The notes below the pieces were generated by a model that did not search any database, was not told where the DNA came from, and saw nothing but the letters and a program-made list of their open reading frames with translations. Of a DNA stretch of 64,000 nucleotides, positions 35,301-40,626 are shown piece after piece. The translations under genes were made by a program, and so were the position numbers. The DNA is taken from positions 63,012,008 to 63,076,007 of the forward strand of contig OY757904.1 of NCBI GenBank assembly GCA_963585895.1. The letters are read 5' to 3'. Numbering within the stretch: the first letter of the stretch is position 1; the number at the start of each line of letters is the position of its first letter. This DNA is from Sepioteuthis lessoniana. Its lineage: Eukaryota > Mollusca > Cephalopoda > Myopsida > Loliginidae.

Positions 35301-35818
35301 AAAATCAACTTTTATTTTTCAGGTGGCAGACCTTACTATATTCGGGAGCGGATGACTGAAAATAAGATATAACCATAGTCCAAACTAAGGTTTTAGACCG
35401 TTACAGGTTTTGTGTGGTTCCTTTGTTTAATAACATATCAACCCTCGTGGGTTCCTTGAAGATGAACAGCAGTGATACTATCAAACGCATAACTGGAGGA
35501 ATAAGGGGGTTTATAATTCTGAACTGGATTTTATTACGATTATCAGGTTTCGTACAAAAAATTAACCCTAAAAAGATATTTCAAAAACCAAAAAGATTTT
35601 TGCTGTCAAATAACACACGAGACATGTGACAATTGTGTGATTCGAAGTACAAAGAAAGAAATCATTATTGAAAAAATAATTTCATATATTTGTGGCTGAT
35701 ATAATGAAGATAAAAATAAATTTACTGTTTAGCCAGTAATAATCTTAATATTTAAAAGTAAAAGCAATAGGAATCACATATTTGTTTACATACCGGGTGA
35801 AACACTGGAGGACGCCAT
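18237..35818 (-). CDS. XPA: XPA, DNA damage recognition scaffold of nucleotide excision repair (five exons, 3' end outside window or not found)
   Basis: Joining 35818-35794, 28545-28320, 26915-26800, 21169-21061 and 18405-18237 on the minus strand gives 645 nt, 215 codons in one frame with no stop. Every junction has GT/AG and the phases match (1, 2, 1, 2, 0). Family knowledge: XPA binds damaged DNA, RPA, ERCC1 and TFIIH in the nucleus and positions the incision complex. Visible motifs: a basic helix-like stretch (residues about 59-75, [22 protein letters not shown] to XPA), [14 protein letters not shown] at 97-110 (ERCC1-binding region), a Cys4 zinc finger at 134/137/155/158 with the C-x2-C-x17-C-x2-C spacing of human XPA, then [18 protein letters not shown] and [11 protein letters not shown]. 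The usual last exon (roughly 60-90 residues, rest of the DNA-binding domain and TFIIH contact) was not recognised in 1-18,236. Identification is very secure; start choice rests on the [10 protein letters not shown] reading with a donor 25 nt after the ATG. Confidence 0.95.
18597..18655 (-). mobile_element. SINE-A tail fragment
   Basis: About 60 bp resembling the SINE-A terminal segment (GAGCAGGATGTGACTAAAAA then GGTCAATTTTTAA). No body or head. Confidence 0.5.
18710..18753. repeat. 44-bp exact copy of XPA exon 5 sequence inside intron 4
   Basis: Bases 18,710-18,753 are identical to 18,307-18,350, which is coding sequence of XPA exon 5 (starts AAGGAAGGTTCTCG, ends CAATAAATA). Same orientation, 403 bp apart. 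Flanking bases differ on both sides. Neither flank offers an acceptor/donor pair that would make it an exon. Confidence 0.95.
18754..19065. other. Intron 4 sequence, nothing recognised
   Basis: AT-rich intron of XPA without repeat that I can name. Confidence 0.4.
19068..20160 (-). pseudogene. RTE-like LINE fragment (reverse transcriptase C-terminal part), interrupted by SINE-A
   Basis: On the minus strand the fragment reads from a degenerate catalytic box (TND where ADD is expected) through [31 protein letters not shown], and a C-terminal part ending at a (GAT)n microsatellite (19,078-19,098). It lacks the endonuclease and most of the reverse transcriptase, so it is a 5'-truncated copy in XPA intron 4. 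A SINE-A sits inside it. The open frame at 19,600-20,022 is a remnant; several stops and shifts mark it as dead. Family assignment to RTE is from the protein pattern and the microsatellite 3' end. Confidence 0.75.
19350..19641 (-). mobile_element. SINE-A, full length, with 15-bp target duplication in a LINE
   Basis: Flanked by ATAGTTTTCATGATG at 19,335-19,349 and 19,642-19,656, an exact 15-bp duplication. Reading leftwards: head GGTGCCCGTGGTGTAGTCG (A box), GAGTTCAAATCCTGG (B box), body, and tail AGTGGAGGGGTTGGTAAATA. Intact and young-looking. Confidence 0.9.
20139..20430. repeat. Two-copy tandem duplication, period 146 bp
   Basis: 20,139-20,284 and 20,285-20,430 differ by only a few substitutions. 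Both include GTTTTTGCGGGGAACCTTCT and end GTGTGGTGAAGAT. The left copy begins inside the LINE fragment, so the duplication is younger than that insertion. Confidence 0.9.
20431..21060. other. XPA intron 4, 5' part; nothing recognised
   Basis: AT-rich intron between the tandem duplication and exon 4. A GTAAGT donor marks its transcript-side start at 21,060. Confidence 0.5.
21061..21169 (-). CDS. XPA: XPA exon 4, zinc finger
   Basis: 109 nt. Completes the Gly-Pro-Val-Met junction conserved in XPA and encodes the whole Cys4 finger: Cys at predicted residues 134, 137, 155 and 158, with [20 protein letters not shown] between and before. Donor GTAAGT at 21,060. Confidence 0.96.
21338..21797 (-). 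mobile_element. SINE-C copy in XPA intron 3
   Basis: Tail at left (TTTTATGGCATATCAACCAT), short monomer body, head at right (GAAGATAGGACCTGTTCAGA to AACAGGCCAATCAG). Confidence 0.75.
21980..22232 (-). mobile_element. SINE-D copy
   Basis: Reversed end segment AAAGTTGGTGATGTTAGTCG at left; B box visible as CCTGGGATTGAACCCAGG near 22,175-22,195. The minus frame 22,039-22,224 is SINE. Confidence 0.8.
22285..22834 (+). mobile_element. SINE-B split by a nested SINE-A
   Basis: Head TTCCCATGGTTAGGCTGCTA at 22,291 and B-box-like TTCAATCTCCAG; the copy is cut after CATTCACTTTA at 22,371 and resumes at 22,680 with GGGCTAAAAAACTAGC, ending with the family tail ACCATTAAACAAAGAAATCA. Confidence 0.85.
22372..22664 (+). 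mobile_element. SINE-A, full length, nested in SINE-B
   Basis: Exact 15-bp target duplication ATTACATTCACTTTA at 22,357-22,371 and 22,665-22,679. Head GGTGCCCGTGGTGTAATGG, B box GAGTTCAAATCCTAG, tail GTGGAGGGGTTGGTAAATAG. Shows SINE-A activity after SINE-B insertion. Confidence 0.92.
22927..22962. repeat. (GTA)n-type microsatellite
   Basis: GTAGTAGTAGTAGTAG tract with GTG interruptions. Confidence 0.8.
23157..23525 (-). mobile_element. SINE-C copy, diverged
   Basis: Decayed tail, then a well recognisable head (CTTAGATAGGACTCTCATGG, GACCTGGGAGTAATAG, CTTTAATTTCATACCCAGGA). Confidence 0.65.
23526..24385. other. XPA intron 3; nothing recognised
   Basis: About 860 bp, AT-rich. The minus frame at 23,643-23,852 has no recognisable motif and lacks XPA similarity. 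Confidence 0.4.
24388..24635 (+). mobile_element. SINE-D copy
   Basis: A-box-like TTGGCCAAGTGAGTAG, B box GTTCAATCCCAGGTCGG, body CTTGCTTAACACTCAGCA, then a TG/TA dinucleotide tract as tail. Confidence 0.8.
24660..24772. repeat. Long imperfect inverted repeat (hairpin-forming), arms about 45 bp
   Basis: The arm beginning TATTACATGTTAGTGTTTGT at 24,660 pairs with the reverse complement of the segment ending CAGACACCACTATGTAATA at about 24,772. Both contain GTGACTC and a TTTATGC/GCATGAAA core. The loop holds CAGACGGAGTTTGATGAATG. TG and TA dinucleotide runs flank it. It has the form of a small foldback element. Confidence 0.75.
24898..24920. repeat. (TA)n microsatellite
   Basis: Simple TA run in XPA intron 3. 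Confidence 0.85.
25093..25141. repeat. (TA)n microsatellite
   Basis: About 49 bp of pure TA, directly adjoining the end of a mariner-type element (mariners insert at TA). Confidence 0.9.
25141..26305 (-). mobile_element. Deleted mariner-type element interrupted by SINE-D
   Basis: Terminal sequences AAGTTTCCAGACTTTTTCAT (left) and ATGTCTGGAAACTTATTGAA (right) form the inverted repeat. On the minus strand 25,710-25,456 encodes the transposase C-terminus: [20 protein letters not shown] with the third catalytic Asp, and [16 protein letters not shown] at the end. The central catalytic region is missing; the junction (25,837-25,862) carries TAACCCTAACTCTAACCC. Remaining 5' part encodes a decayed helix-turn-helix region. 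SINE-D splits the 3' end. Confidence 0.8.
25199..25463 (-). mobile_element. SINE-D inserted in the mariner relic
   Basis: Reversed SINE-D with AAAGTTGGCGACCATAGTCG at left and GATTG/CATTGAACCCAGGTCTCC (B box) at right. It interrupts the mariner between GATAGTA and the following CCCCTTCCAAGTAATC, which are adjacent-in-context in the copy at 61.4 kb. Confidence 0.8.
26311..26334. repeat. (TG/TA)n microsatellite
   Basis: GTGTGTGTATATATATAT run just outside the mariner end; another similar tract is at 26,461-26,492. Confidence 0.85.
26563..26779 (+). mobile_element. SINE-B with 10-bp target duplication, next to XPA exon 3 donor
   Basis: ATAACAATTA occurs at 26,553-26,562 and at 26,780-26,789. 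Head CCCCAAAGTGTAGAAGCTAA, B-box-like GAGTTCAATCTCCAG, tail TTAAATAACCCACAAAGTTG. The exon 3 donor GT is at 26,799-26,798, so in the pre-mRNA the SINE starts about 20 nt into intron 3 in antisense orientation. The donor itself remains GTAAAT. Confidence 0.9.
26800..26915 (-). CDS. XPA: XPA exon 3, ERCC1-binding region
   Basis: 116 nt after a polypyrimidine tract and CAG acceptor, ending at GTAAAT donor. It encodes [18 protein letters not shown], matching the human IDTGGGFILEEEEE segment. The three-glycine motif that in human XPA contacts ERCC1 here reads Gly-Ala-Gly. A SINE-B lies about 20 nt beyond the donor. Confidence 0.95.
27098..27625 (+). pseudogene. Mariner-type transposase relic (N-terminal helix-turn-helix part)
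   Basis: Starts with GGGTGAGTCAAAAATTTTAC, a mariner-like terminus. With frameshifts it reads [20 protein letters not shown] followed by a second-helix region and [17 protein letters not shown], the typical order of a mariner N-terminal DNA-binding domain. Stops and shifts throughout; no catalytic domain follows. It differs from the family at 25, 38 and 61 kb. Lies in XPA intron 2. Confidence 0.7.
27626..28319. other. XPA intron 2, remainder
   Basis: No gene seen; the plus frame 28,124-28,327 ends on the exon 2 donor and has no family similarity. Confidence 0.45.
28320..28545 (-). CDS. XPA: XPA exon 2
   Basis: 226 nt between a TATAG acceptor and a strong GTGAGT donor. It encodes an acidic N-terminal region (many Asp/Glu, residues 15-30) followed by [18 protein letters not shown], closely like the basic segment of human XPA near residue 30-45 that precedes the ERCC1-binding part. 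The acidic stretch before it makes this N-terminus about 25-30 residues longer than the human one. Confidence 0.92.
28546..29204. other. XPA intron 1, 3' part; nothing recognised
   Basis: AT-rich intronic sequence with no repeat I can name. Confidence 0.4.
29205..30170 (-). mobile_element. SINE-C, longest and best preserved copy
   Basis: Tail at left: GGTTTGGTTTGGTCTGATGG then CATATCAACCATTGTAGG, identical in kind to the SINE-B tail. The body is made of repeated units of about 70 bp, each containing a CATTTGTTTGCACACAGTTA-type and a GTTTCAAGTATTGCTAT-type segment. Head at right: GATAGGACTCTATTAGGTGC, GAGTCAGAGTGGAACTAGG, GTGTCATATCCAGGACACTT, CTCTGCAGAGATGCAGTTGG. No good Pol III A/B boxes in the head. 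The 66-codon frame at 29,968-30,168 is head sequence. Confidence 0.8.
30171..30615. other. XPA intron 1; nothing recognised
   Basis: AT-rich. The open frame at 30,508-30,732 runs into SINE-A and is not a gene. Confidence 0.4.
30616..30905 (-). mobile_element. SINE-A copy
   Basis: Tail AACCCCTCCATGTGGGCAGG at left, body ATATTTACTCATAATTGAAG, reversed head with GGATATGAACTCGCGACACC and ACCATTATACCATAGACACC at right. Confidence 0.8.
30922..32245 (-). mobile_element. SINE-C copy split by an unidentified 0.76-kb insert
   Basis: Tail and monomer body at 30,922-31,330, head starts at 31,335 (CATATATTAGATATTATCAC) and breaks after GGTAATGAAGG at 31,403. The expected next part of the head appears at about 32,166-32,245 (TACTTCACATTCCCTAAACT, then GTATCATACATAAG). 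What lies between is foreign to the SINE. Confidence 0.7.
31404..32165. mobile_element. Unidentified insert inside SINE-C (about 760 bp)
   Basis: GC content is visibly higher than the surrounding intron. Two AATAAA signals occur near 31,492 and 31,685 on the plus strand. I see no reverse transcriptase or transposase motif. The position inside a broken SINE-C head argues it is a mobile element; a solo LTR or the end of an LTR element is possible (internal AATAAA, no coding). No clean target duplication was found. Confidence 0.45.
32246..34065. other. XPA intron 1, no gene recognised
   Basis: About 1.8 kb of AT-rich DNA with several homopolymer runs (poly-T near 32,720 and 33,687). Confidence 0.4.
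34066..34145 (+). repeat. Mariner-type fragment, duplicate of 27,467-27,545
   Basis: About 77 bp beginning GAGGTAAATCTGGCACTTGA and ending CTTCATCACCTTTGT, nearly identical to the helix-turn-helix portion of the relic at 27.1-27.6 kb. Similarity stops abruptly on both sides. Confidence 0.8.
34146..35401. other. XPA intron 1, 5' part; nothing recognised apart from a small palindrome
   Basis: AT-rich. A perfect palindrome-like stem GCGTG-TTATA-CACGC lies at about 35,280-35,294 next to TTAGGGTT. The 64-codon frame at 34,680-34,874 has no motif. Confidence 0.4.
35402..35535 (-). mobile_element. SINE-B 3' fragment
   Basis: The tail (TTTGTTTAATAACATATCAA) and central GGAGGAATAAGGGGGTTTAT are present; the tRNA-like head is missing. 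Confidence 0.65.
35794..35818 (-). CDS. XPA: XPA exon 1 (coding part)
   Basis: ATG at 35,818 gives eight codons (MASSSVSP) plus one base, then a GTATGT donor at 35,793. The split codon completes with the first two bases of exon 2 to give Glu, and the frame then runs through the known XPA domain. ATGGCG context is a reasonable start. The 5' untranslated part and transcription start are not determined. The supporting evidence is splice fit alone, since the N-terminus of XPA is poorly conserved. Confidence 0.75.
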
Positions 35819-36097
35819 GTTGTAATTCTTTAATAATGAACACACAGGTATAGAAATTTTGTAAGGGAGATCATTCTAGAGTTAAGTTTAGAATTACGTC
35901 CCTTAGAAATATTCAATTTGAAAAAAATTATTTCGTCCTGGTTAAAAGAGAAGTAAGAGTAACCAAAAGTCGAAATCTTTTAGACCTTATTTTTCCGATG
36001 CACTTATCATTGGGGAAGAAAAAAAGTTTCGACTTTAATTTATTTACTAAATTTTTTTGGTTCTCCAATGATACCGTCAAAGGAAAAATTGTAACGA
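35819..36097. other. Region upstream of XPA start
   Basis: Should contain the XPA 5' untranslated region and promoter on the minus strand, but I see no obvious TATA box or GC-rich island within 280 bp. Nothing further can be stated. Confidence 0.35.
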
Positions 36098-36235
36098 GTG
36101 ACAGTGAGTTCTCATCCGTATTTTACGGGTATTACTTTCACATTTAGTTCCACCACAAATACAACACAAATTTTTACAAGCACGTAAAACAAATGAAATT
36201 TGAAAGCAACGGACATTAAGGAACAAACAATTTAA
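36098..36235. repeat. Inverted-repeat arm, left (partner at 36,955-37,085)
   Basis: The segment with CATCCGTATTTTACGGGTAT and CAAATACAACACAAATTTTT is present in reverse complement at 36,955-37,085 (CAATACCCGTAAAATACGGA). Divergence is moderate. Together the arms bracket the left copy of the heat-shock-type unit. Confidence 0.8.
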
Positions 36236-36289
36236 TATTCATTACAAAACAGGAATAAAAAATAAATGAGAAACATAATGTGCGAGCGG

Positions 36290-36600
36290 CCTTGGTAGAA
36301 TATGGGATACACATTTTTCTAGTCTTAAAATAAGCAATAAAAGCATAAATAAGAACATTCTAGAAATTTAGGATCAAAACTGCATTAGCATTTAAGTTAC
36401 GTTTTTATATTTTTCAACCAATCAGCTAAAAACATAGAATAAGAACATTCTAGAAAAACAAGACCGGAAGTCAATTAACAGAAAATATTTTGACTCCAAA
36501 ATAAAATAGTAAAATACGAATCTGATTGGTCAATAAATGTCTACGCGCCAAAATCTTAGGACGACTTTGTGACCCACTATTAGGGTATAAATAACACACA
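36290..36600 (+). promoter_or_regulatory. Heat-shock-type promoter, left copy
   Basis: Two perfect heat-shock elements GAACATTCTAGAA at 36,353-36,365 and 36,443-36,455 (alternating GAA/TTC blocks as bound by HSF). A CCAAT box lies at about 36,418 and an inverted one at 36,525-36,529. TATAAATA at 36,586-36,593. The order resembles animal Hsp70 promoters. Start expected near 36,615. No Hsp coding sequence follows. Confidence 0.7.
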
Positions 36601-36614
36601 TTCAGAGAGTCATT

Positions 36615-36860
36615 CACTAAGCCAGTAAGCAGTAGCAGTGCAGTAGCCGATACTCTGTCAGGCAAATTCCTTTCTTCCACAGCCAAAGTTCATGACCTAG
36701 CTCCAGATGGCCGCGAATCACGTTCAAAAGAAAAAAAACGGCAAACCCTTTCATCAACGCGACACGCTGTCGCCACAATCATAAAACACGATATGAACTT
36801 AATGTAAGTAAGAACTACTTATTTACAAACTCTGTTAACATCTAAACATACACACACGTG
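36615..36860 (+). ncRNA. Putative transcript body downstream of the left heat-shock-type promoter
   Basis: Sequence resembles the region downstream of the right promoter, so both promoter and body were duplicated. It contains a 25-codon frame from 36,707 (MAANHVQKKKNGKPFHQRDT start) that is not kept in the other copy, a hairpin GCGAC-ACGCT-GTCGC at 36,759-36,773, and a GTAAGT at 36,804 that could be a donor. I cannot say whether it is transcribed; a non-coding first exon, a heat-inducible RNA or a decayed Hsp gene start are all possible. Confidence 0.35.
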
Positions 36861-36954
36861 TAAACAAATTTATTTTCTTCTAACGGCCAAACTTTATTTT
36901 CCAAAAGGCCATTTACAAATCATGTTATTCTATTCGTTTTCACATTCGTTTGTT

Positions 36955-37085
36955 GTTTAATGTTCGGTGTGTCCTATTCTATTTCTTTAACGCGATTATA
37001 AAAATTTGTGTTGTATTTGAGGTGGAAATAATATAGAGAGCAATACCCGTAAAATACGGACGAAAACTCATTCACATACATATCA
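36955..37085. repeat. Inverted-repeat arm, right
   Basis: Reverse complement partner of 36,098-36,235. The pair gives the left unit the look of a transposon or foldback element of about 990 bp. Confidence 0.8.
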
Positions 37086-37139
37086 ACTTAAATAACTAAT
37101 TACATGTTTCCCCCACAAGAAATACAGTTATGACTAGTT

Positions 37140-37525
37140 AAATCAAAAATAGGGCTGTTCACACGTGTATGTGTGTTTACATGTTAATAAAGTCTATCAA
37201 ATAAATGGTTCCATGGTTGGCCAAAGTAAGGAGCGTAAAAATAATTGGCTTTACTTACATATGTGGGTATGTGTGTGTCTATGAATGATGGACCGTAAGT
37301 ATGACTCTTTGCTTTCATTAAGTCCGCACGTGTGTTTTCTTAAGATTTTTGCGACAACGAGTCGCATTGATAAAAGAAAGTCGCAAGCCTTTTCCTTTGA
37401 GTCTTAATGCGTGGCTCTCTGCTGCCCGTAGTGAAAAGTCTTTTTGGTAGTAGACGGAATGACTTTTTGGCTGGGGAAGAAATGAATTGAATGACCGAAA
37501 AATAACCTGGCTGATTAAATTCTTC
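37140..37525 (-). ncRNA. Putative transcript body of the right copy (converges on the left copy)
   Basis: On the minus strand it parallels 36,600-36,880: ATTCATTTCTTCCCCAGCC, the hairpin GCGAC-TCGTT-GTCGC at 37,351-37,365, GACTTAATG, and a CACACGTG-like region. The ATG of the left copy's small frame is absent and the GTAAGT is changed to GAAAGC. Confidence 0.3.
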
Positions 37526-37850
37526 GTTATTTATACTTTAGTAGTGGATCAAAAAATAGTTTTATTAAAGGTCCTAAAATTAAAGCGCGTAGACATTTCT
37601 TAACCAATCAGATTTGTATGTCTACTTATTTGTTTTAGAGCCTAAAAAAATTTCTTTTAATGAGTTTCTGATCCGGATTTTCTAGAATGTTCTTATTCTA
37701 TGTTTTTAGCTGATTGATTGAAACATATAAAAATGTAACTTCAATGCTCATGCGATTTTGATCCAAAATTTGTAGAATGTTCTCATGCATGTTTTTGTTG
37801 ATTATTTTAAGGCTAAAAAATGTGTATTCTATAAAATAAGGTCTTAATAA
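37526..37850 (-). promoter_or_regulatory. Heat-shock-type promoter, right copy (inverted)
   Basis: On the minus strand: a near-perfect heat-shock element at 37,782-37,770 (one block degenerate), a perfect one at 37,692-37,680, inverted CCAAT (plus-strand CCAAT at 37,604), the shared TCTACGCGC-type motif, and TATAAATA at 37,535-37,528. Spacing matches the left copy closely. It fires leftward towards the left unit. Confidence 0.65.
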
Positions 37851-37943
37851 GTTCAGTATTGGGCTACCCTTACCTTACTTTTAACCTCAGTTAAGTTGAA
37901 CCTGCGAGAATTCCACGGTTTAGCCTTGTGTTGCAATTTATTA

Positions 37944-37944
<1 letters not shown>

Positions 37945-37974
<30 letters not shown>
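37945..37974. repeat. (CA)n microsatellite
   Basis: About 15 uninterrupted CA units. Confidence 0.95.
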
Positions 37975-37976
<2 letters not shown>

Positions 37977-38286
37977 GTCATTAGTAGGCATTTGTGCTTA
38001 TTTCAAATACTATGATAAAGTAATATTCACTAATCCGTGATTAAAAATAAACATTTCTCTTAACTTAAAAATAGAATATATAATCAAATGTAATTTGGTG
38101 TAGACTTAAATCATTTAGAGTCCTGTGTTATGCAAATTGTTCTCCAACAAATTTTTATTTCCTAAGATATCAAGGTCATAAAATACCTATATAATTGCTT
38201 TACTCTATAAACAACAAAAGCAAGAAGCAGACGGTACCTTACAAAAACTATAATAGACACAGTCTATACAGATGATATATCACTTC
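37975..38286. other. No feature recognised
   Basis: AT-rich spacer between the CA repeat and the mariner. Confidence 0.4.
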
Positions 38287-39181
38287 TTTCAAATACGTGG
38301 TGCATACGATAAGTTTCCAGAATTTTTTCGTATGGACATTTAGAATTGCTGTATATTCTTGAAAATGCAGTATGTTATTGCTATACATCTTATGAGATGA
38401 CTGGCCGATTTTTATGATTTCAGCTTGAAATGTACAGCTACAGCAGCAATTGGAATCCACCCGACTAAACCTTGATTGTCACAGCTGGTGAATTTCAAAA
38501 AATGCAATCTGACACTTTTGAAGAACGATATGCAATAAAATTTTGCTTTAAACTTGGAAAAAATAGCACAGAAACGAATGGAATTCTTTAGACGGTTTTT
38601 GACCATCTTGGGTGAATCGAGCATCAGTGTTTGAGTGGCATAAGAGATTCAAGGAAGGCAGGGATGATGAGAGGTGTGGGAGGAGTAAGGAAGTCAATAC
38701 ACCAGAGTTGATTGGCCAAATGGTTAGGGTTAGGGTTACTGTGTTGAGGTTTTAAGGGAGTTCAGGAAGATTCCGTCGGAAGAGGCAAGCACTCTTCAAA
38801 TCGTGTCAGTAGCATTTCCAGCAGAACAATGCACCAGTCCACAACTTCATCCTTGTCACAGACTATTTGACCAAGCTGGGCATCAACACAGTTGCTCAGC
38901 CTCCCCATAGTGCAGACCTTGCTCCCTGTGACTTTTGGTTATTCCCTAAGCTCAGAGGCTGTCGTTATGAGAGAATTGAGGAGATGAAAGAGTCTGTGAC
39001 GAAGGTTATTGACACGCTCACACAAGAGGACTTTGATGGGGCCTTCCGGAAGTTGTTGGAACGGTACAACAAATGCATTGTAGCCGGAGGAGATTACTTG
39101 GAAGGTGACTAGAGTTTCATGTGTGTACTATCAATAAAAGTTCCCATACGAAAAAAGTCTGGAAACTTATCGTATGCACCT
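38287..39181 (+). mobile_element. Deleted mariner-type element with both terminal repeats
   Basis: Ends GGTGCATACGATAAGTTTCC (left) and GGAAACTTATCGTATGCACC (right) are perfect inverted repeats. The 5' part encodes a decayed DNA-binding domain ending near [15 protein letters not shown]; a stretch GGTTAGGGTTAGGGTTACTG follows at 38,723-38,743, then the C-terminal transposase part (38,867-39,112) with [14 protein letters not shown] and [17 protein letters not shown]. The first catalytic Asp region is absent. Length about 895 bp against about 1.3 kb for complete mariners, so it is a non-autonomous derivative. Confidence 0.85.
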
Positions 39182-39182
39182 T

Positions 39183-39345
39183 GAACACCTACTCAAGCCG
39201 AATTCCGACTGCATAGCCTAAAGAAAGCGGCAGAAGACATTGACCTCCACCTGAACACAAATAAAACAGAGTTCATATGTTTTAAACGAAAAGACGTCTC
39301 CACTTTAAATGGCCTGCTTTTAAAATTAGTAGCCAAGTTGTAGTT
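39183..39345 (+). pseudogene. RTE-like LINE fragment, front piece
   Basis: Reads TPTQAEFRLHSLKKAAEDID then LHLNTNKTEFICF and STLNGLLLKLV, matching the segment before FTYLGSSV in the LINE at 39.9 and 48.6 kb but clearly more diverged. It breaks off at KLV; the complementary rear piece may be that at 47,128-47,525. Confidence 0.7.
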
Positions 39346-39864
39346 GATATGTTGTTATTTTAAGCAACGTAAACGACGCAAACAAAAGAACAAAATGATA
39401 CAAAGATAAATACATTTATGTATCCTCAAGTTTATAAAATGGAAACATTACAGAAAAAGAAAACATTACGAATGTTCGAATATAGTTTGTGTGTGTGTGT
39501 GTGTGGGAGTGTGTTTTTATCTAGGTGTATGTGAGAATACTAACTTTTAAAAGTGTCCTGAAGACTATACGTGTATGTTGATACAGTATTTAACACCAAT
39601 TACTAATACACAGGTCGTTTGTCTCTTTCGGGTTTTAACAAAAAGTATGAGACTGTATGCGTGCGTGAGGAATGAATACATTCGGCTGATAGGTAGAACT
39701 TGAGAAGAAGAATTCACAGACTGTATACGGCGTCCATATTACATTTCTTGAACTACGTGTCGTTAGCTGAGAAAATGAAGAATGAGAGAAATGAAAGAAT
39801 GAGAGAAATGAAAGAATGAGAGCTGTTTGGCTGGGAGTCGGAACGTGAGAGTTTATTCCCTTCA
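39346..39864. other. No gene; (GT)n at 39,488-39,504 and a 17-bp minisatellite at 39,780-39,822
   Basis: The minisatellite is AATGAGAGAAATGAAAG repeated about 2.5 times. No coding feature. Confidence 0.5.
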
Positions 39865-40626
39865 TCATCATCATCATATCGTGCTGGCAGCACGGATATC
39901 CCTGACCCTCTTTCGCCACTCCTCCCTATCGTTCATCGCCCTAGGTAGGTCTTCAGGACAACAACCTGTATCCTCACATAGCTGCTGAATGTACGTTCGT
40001 GCTGGTCGTCCTGCTTTTGCGCGGCCGTGTGTGGGGATCCATAAGAGTACATCTCTTATGAGTTCATCTCTGCTTCTCCAGCAATGTCCTGCATGTCTGG
40101 TTCGTCTAACTTGAATAGTTTTCGTGATAGGGGGCAGGTGGCCATACAGTTGGTGTCTTGTTGGGTGTTGCCGCCAGGACTTGTTGAGGATTGCACGCAG
40201 CATTCTTGTGTAATTGCCATCTAGTTTCTTCTCCATCCGTTTTGTTAGCGTCCATGTAGTGCATCCATATAGCAGTATCGATGTGACCGCTGCCTGGAAG
40301 AAACTGCGTTTCATTTTATCGGTTAGGTCTGATTTCCATATAGTCGATAGCCTATTGATAGCTGTCCATGCTTTCGTTAACCTCGTTTCGATGTCCTTTT
40401 CGGTTGATTCGACGCTGCTTCCTAGGTACGTGAATTTGTCTACTAGTTTAAGAGGGGTTCCTTCTAGAGTGGAGATGTCCCCCGTTTGGTTATAGCACAT
40501 ATATTCCGTTTTATGTGCATTAACATGGAGGCCTATGCTTGCTGCTGTTCGTTCCAAACTATGCAGAAGTGTTTCGGCTTGGTCAGGTGTATTTGCCAGT
40601 ATCGCTATGTCATCGGCGTGGTCAGT
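39865..40626 (-). pseudogene. RTE-like LINE, 3' fragment with intact C-terminal frame
   Basis: On the minus strand it begins DHADDIAILANTP, the reverse transcriptase catalytic box region, and runs without interruption from 40,557 to 39,874 (227 codons): [76 protein letters not shown] and a C-terminus DREEWRKRVRDIRAAST. It ends at a (CAT)n microsatellite, the usual 3' end of this family. Only the end of ORF2 is present, so it is 5'-truncated and dead, though recent. Confidence 0.8.

Noticed and set aside
36471..36686. Minus-strand 71-codon frame over the heat-shock-type promoter
   Set aside because: It overlaps HSE, CCAAT and TATA motifs and has no conserved counterpart in the second copy.
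36707..36784. Small 25-codon protein downstream of the left heat-shock-type promoter
   Set aside because: The ATG and frame are not preserved in the second, homologous copy, so coding is unlikely.
38720..38745. Interstitial telomere
   Set aside because: Only two to three hexamers, and they sit in a mariner deletion junction shared by three copies.
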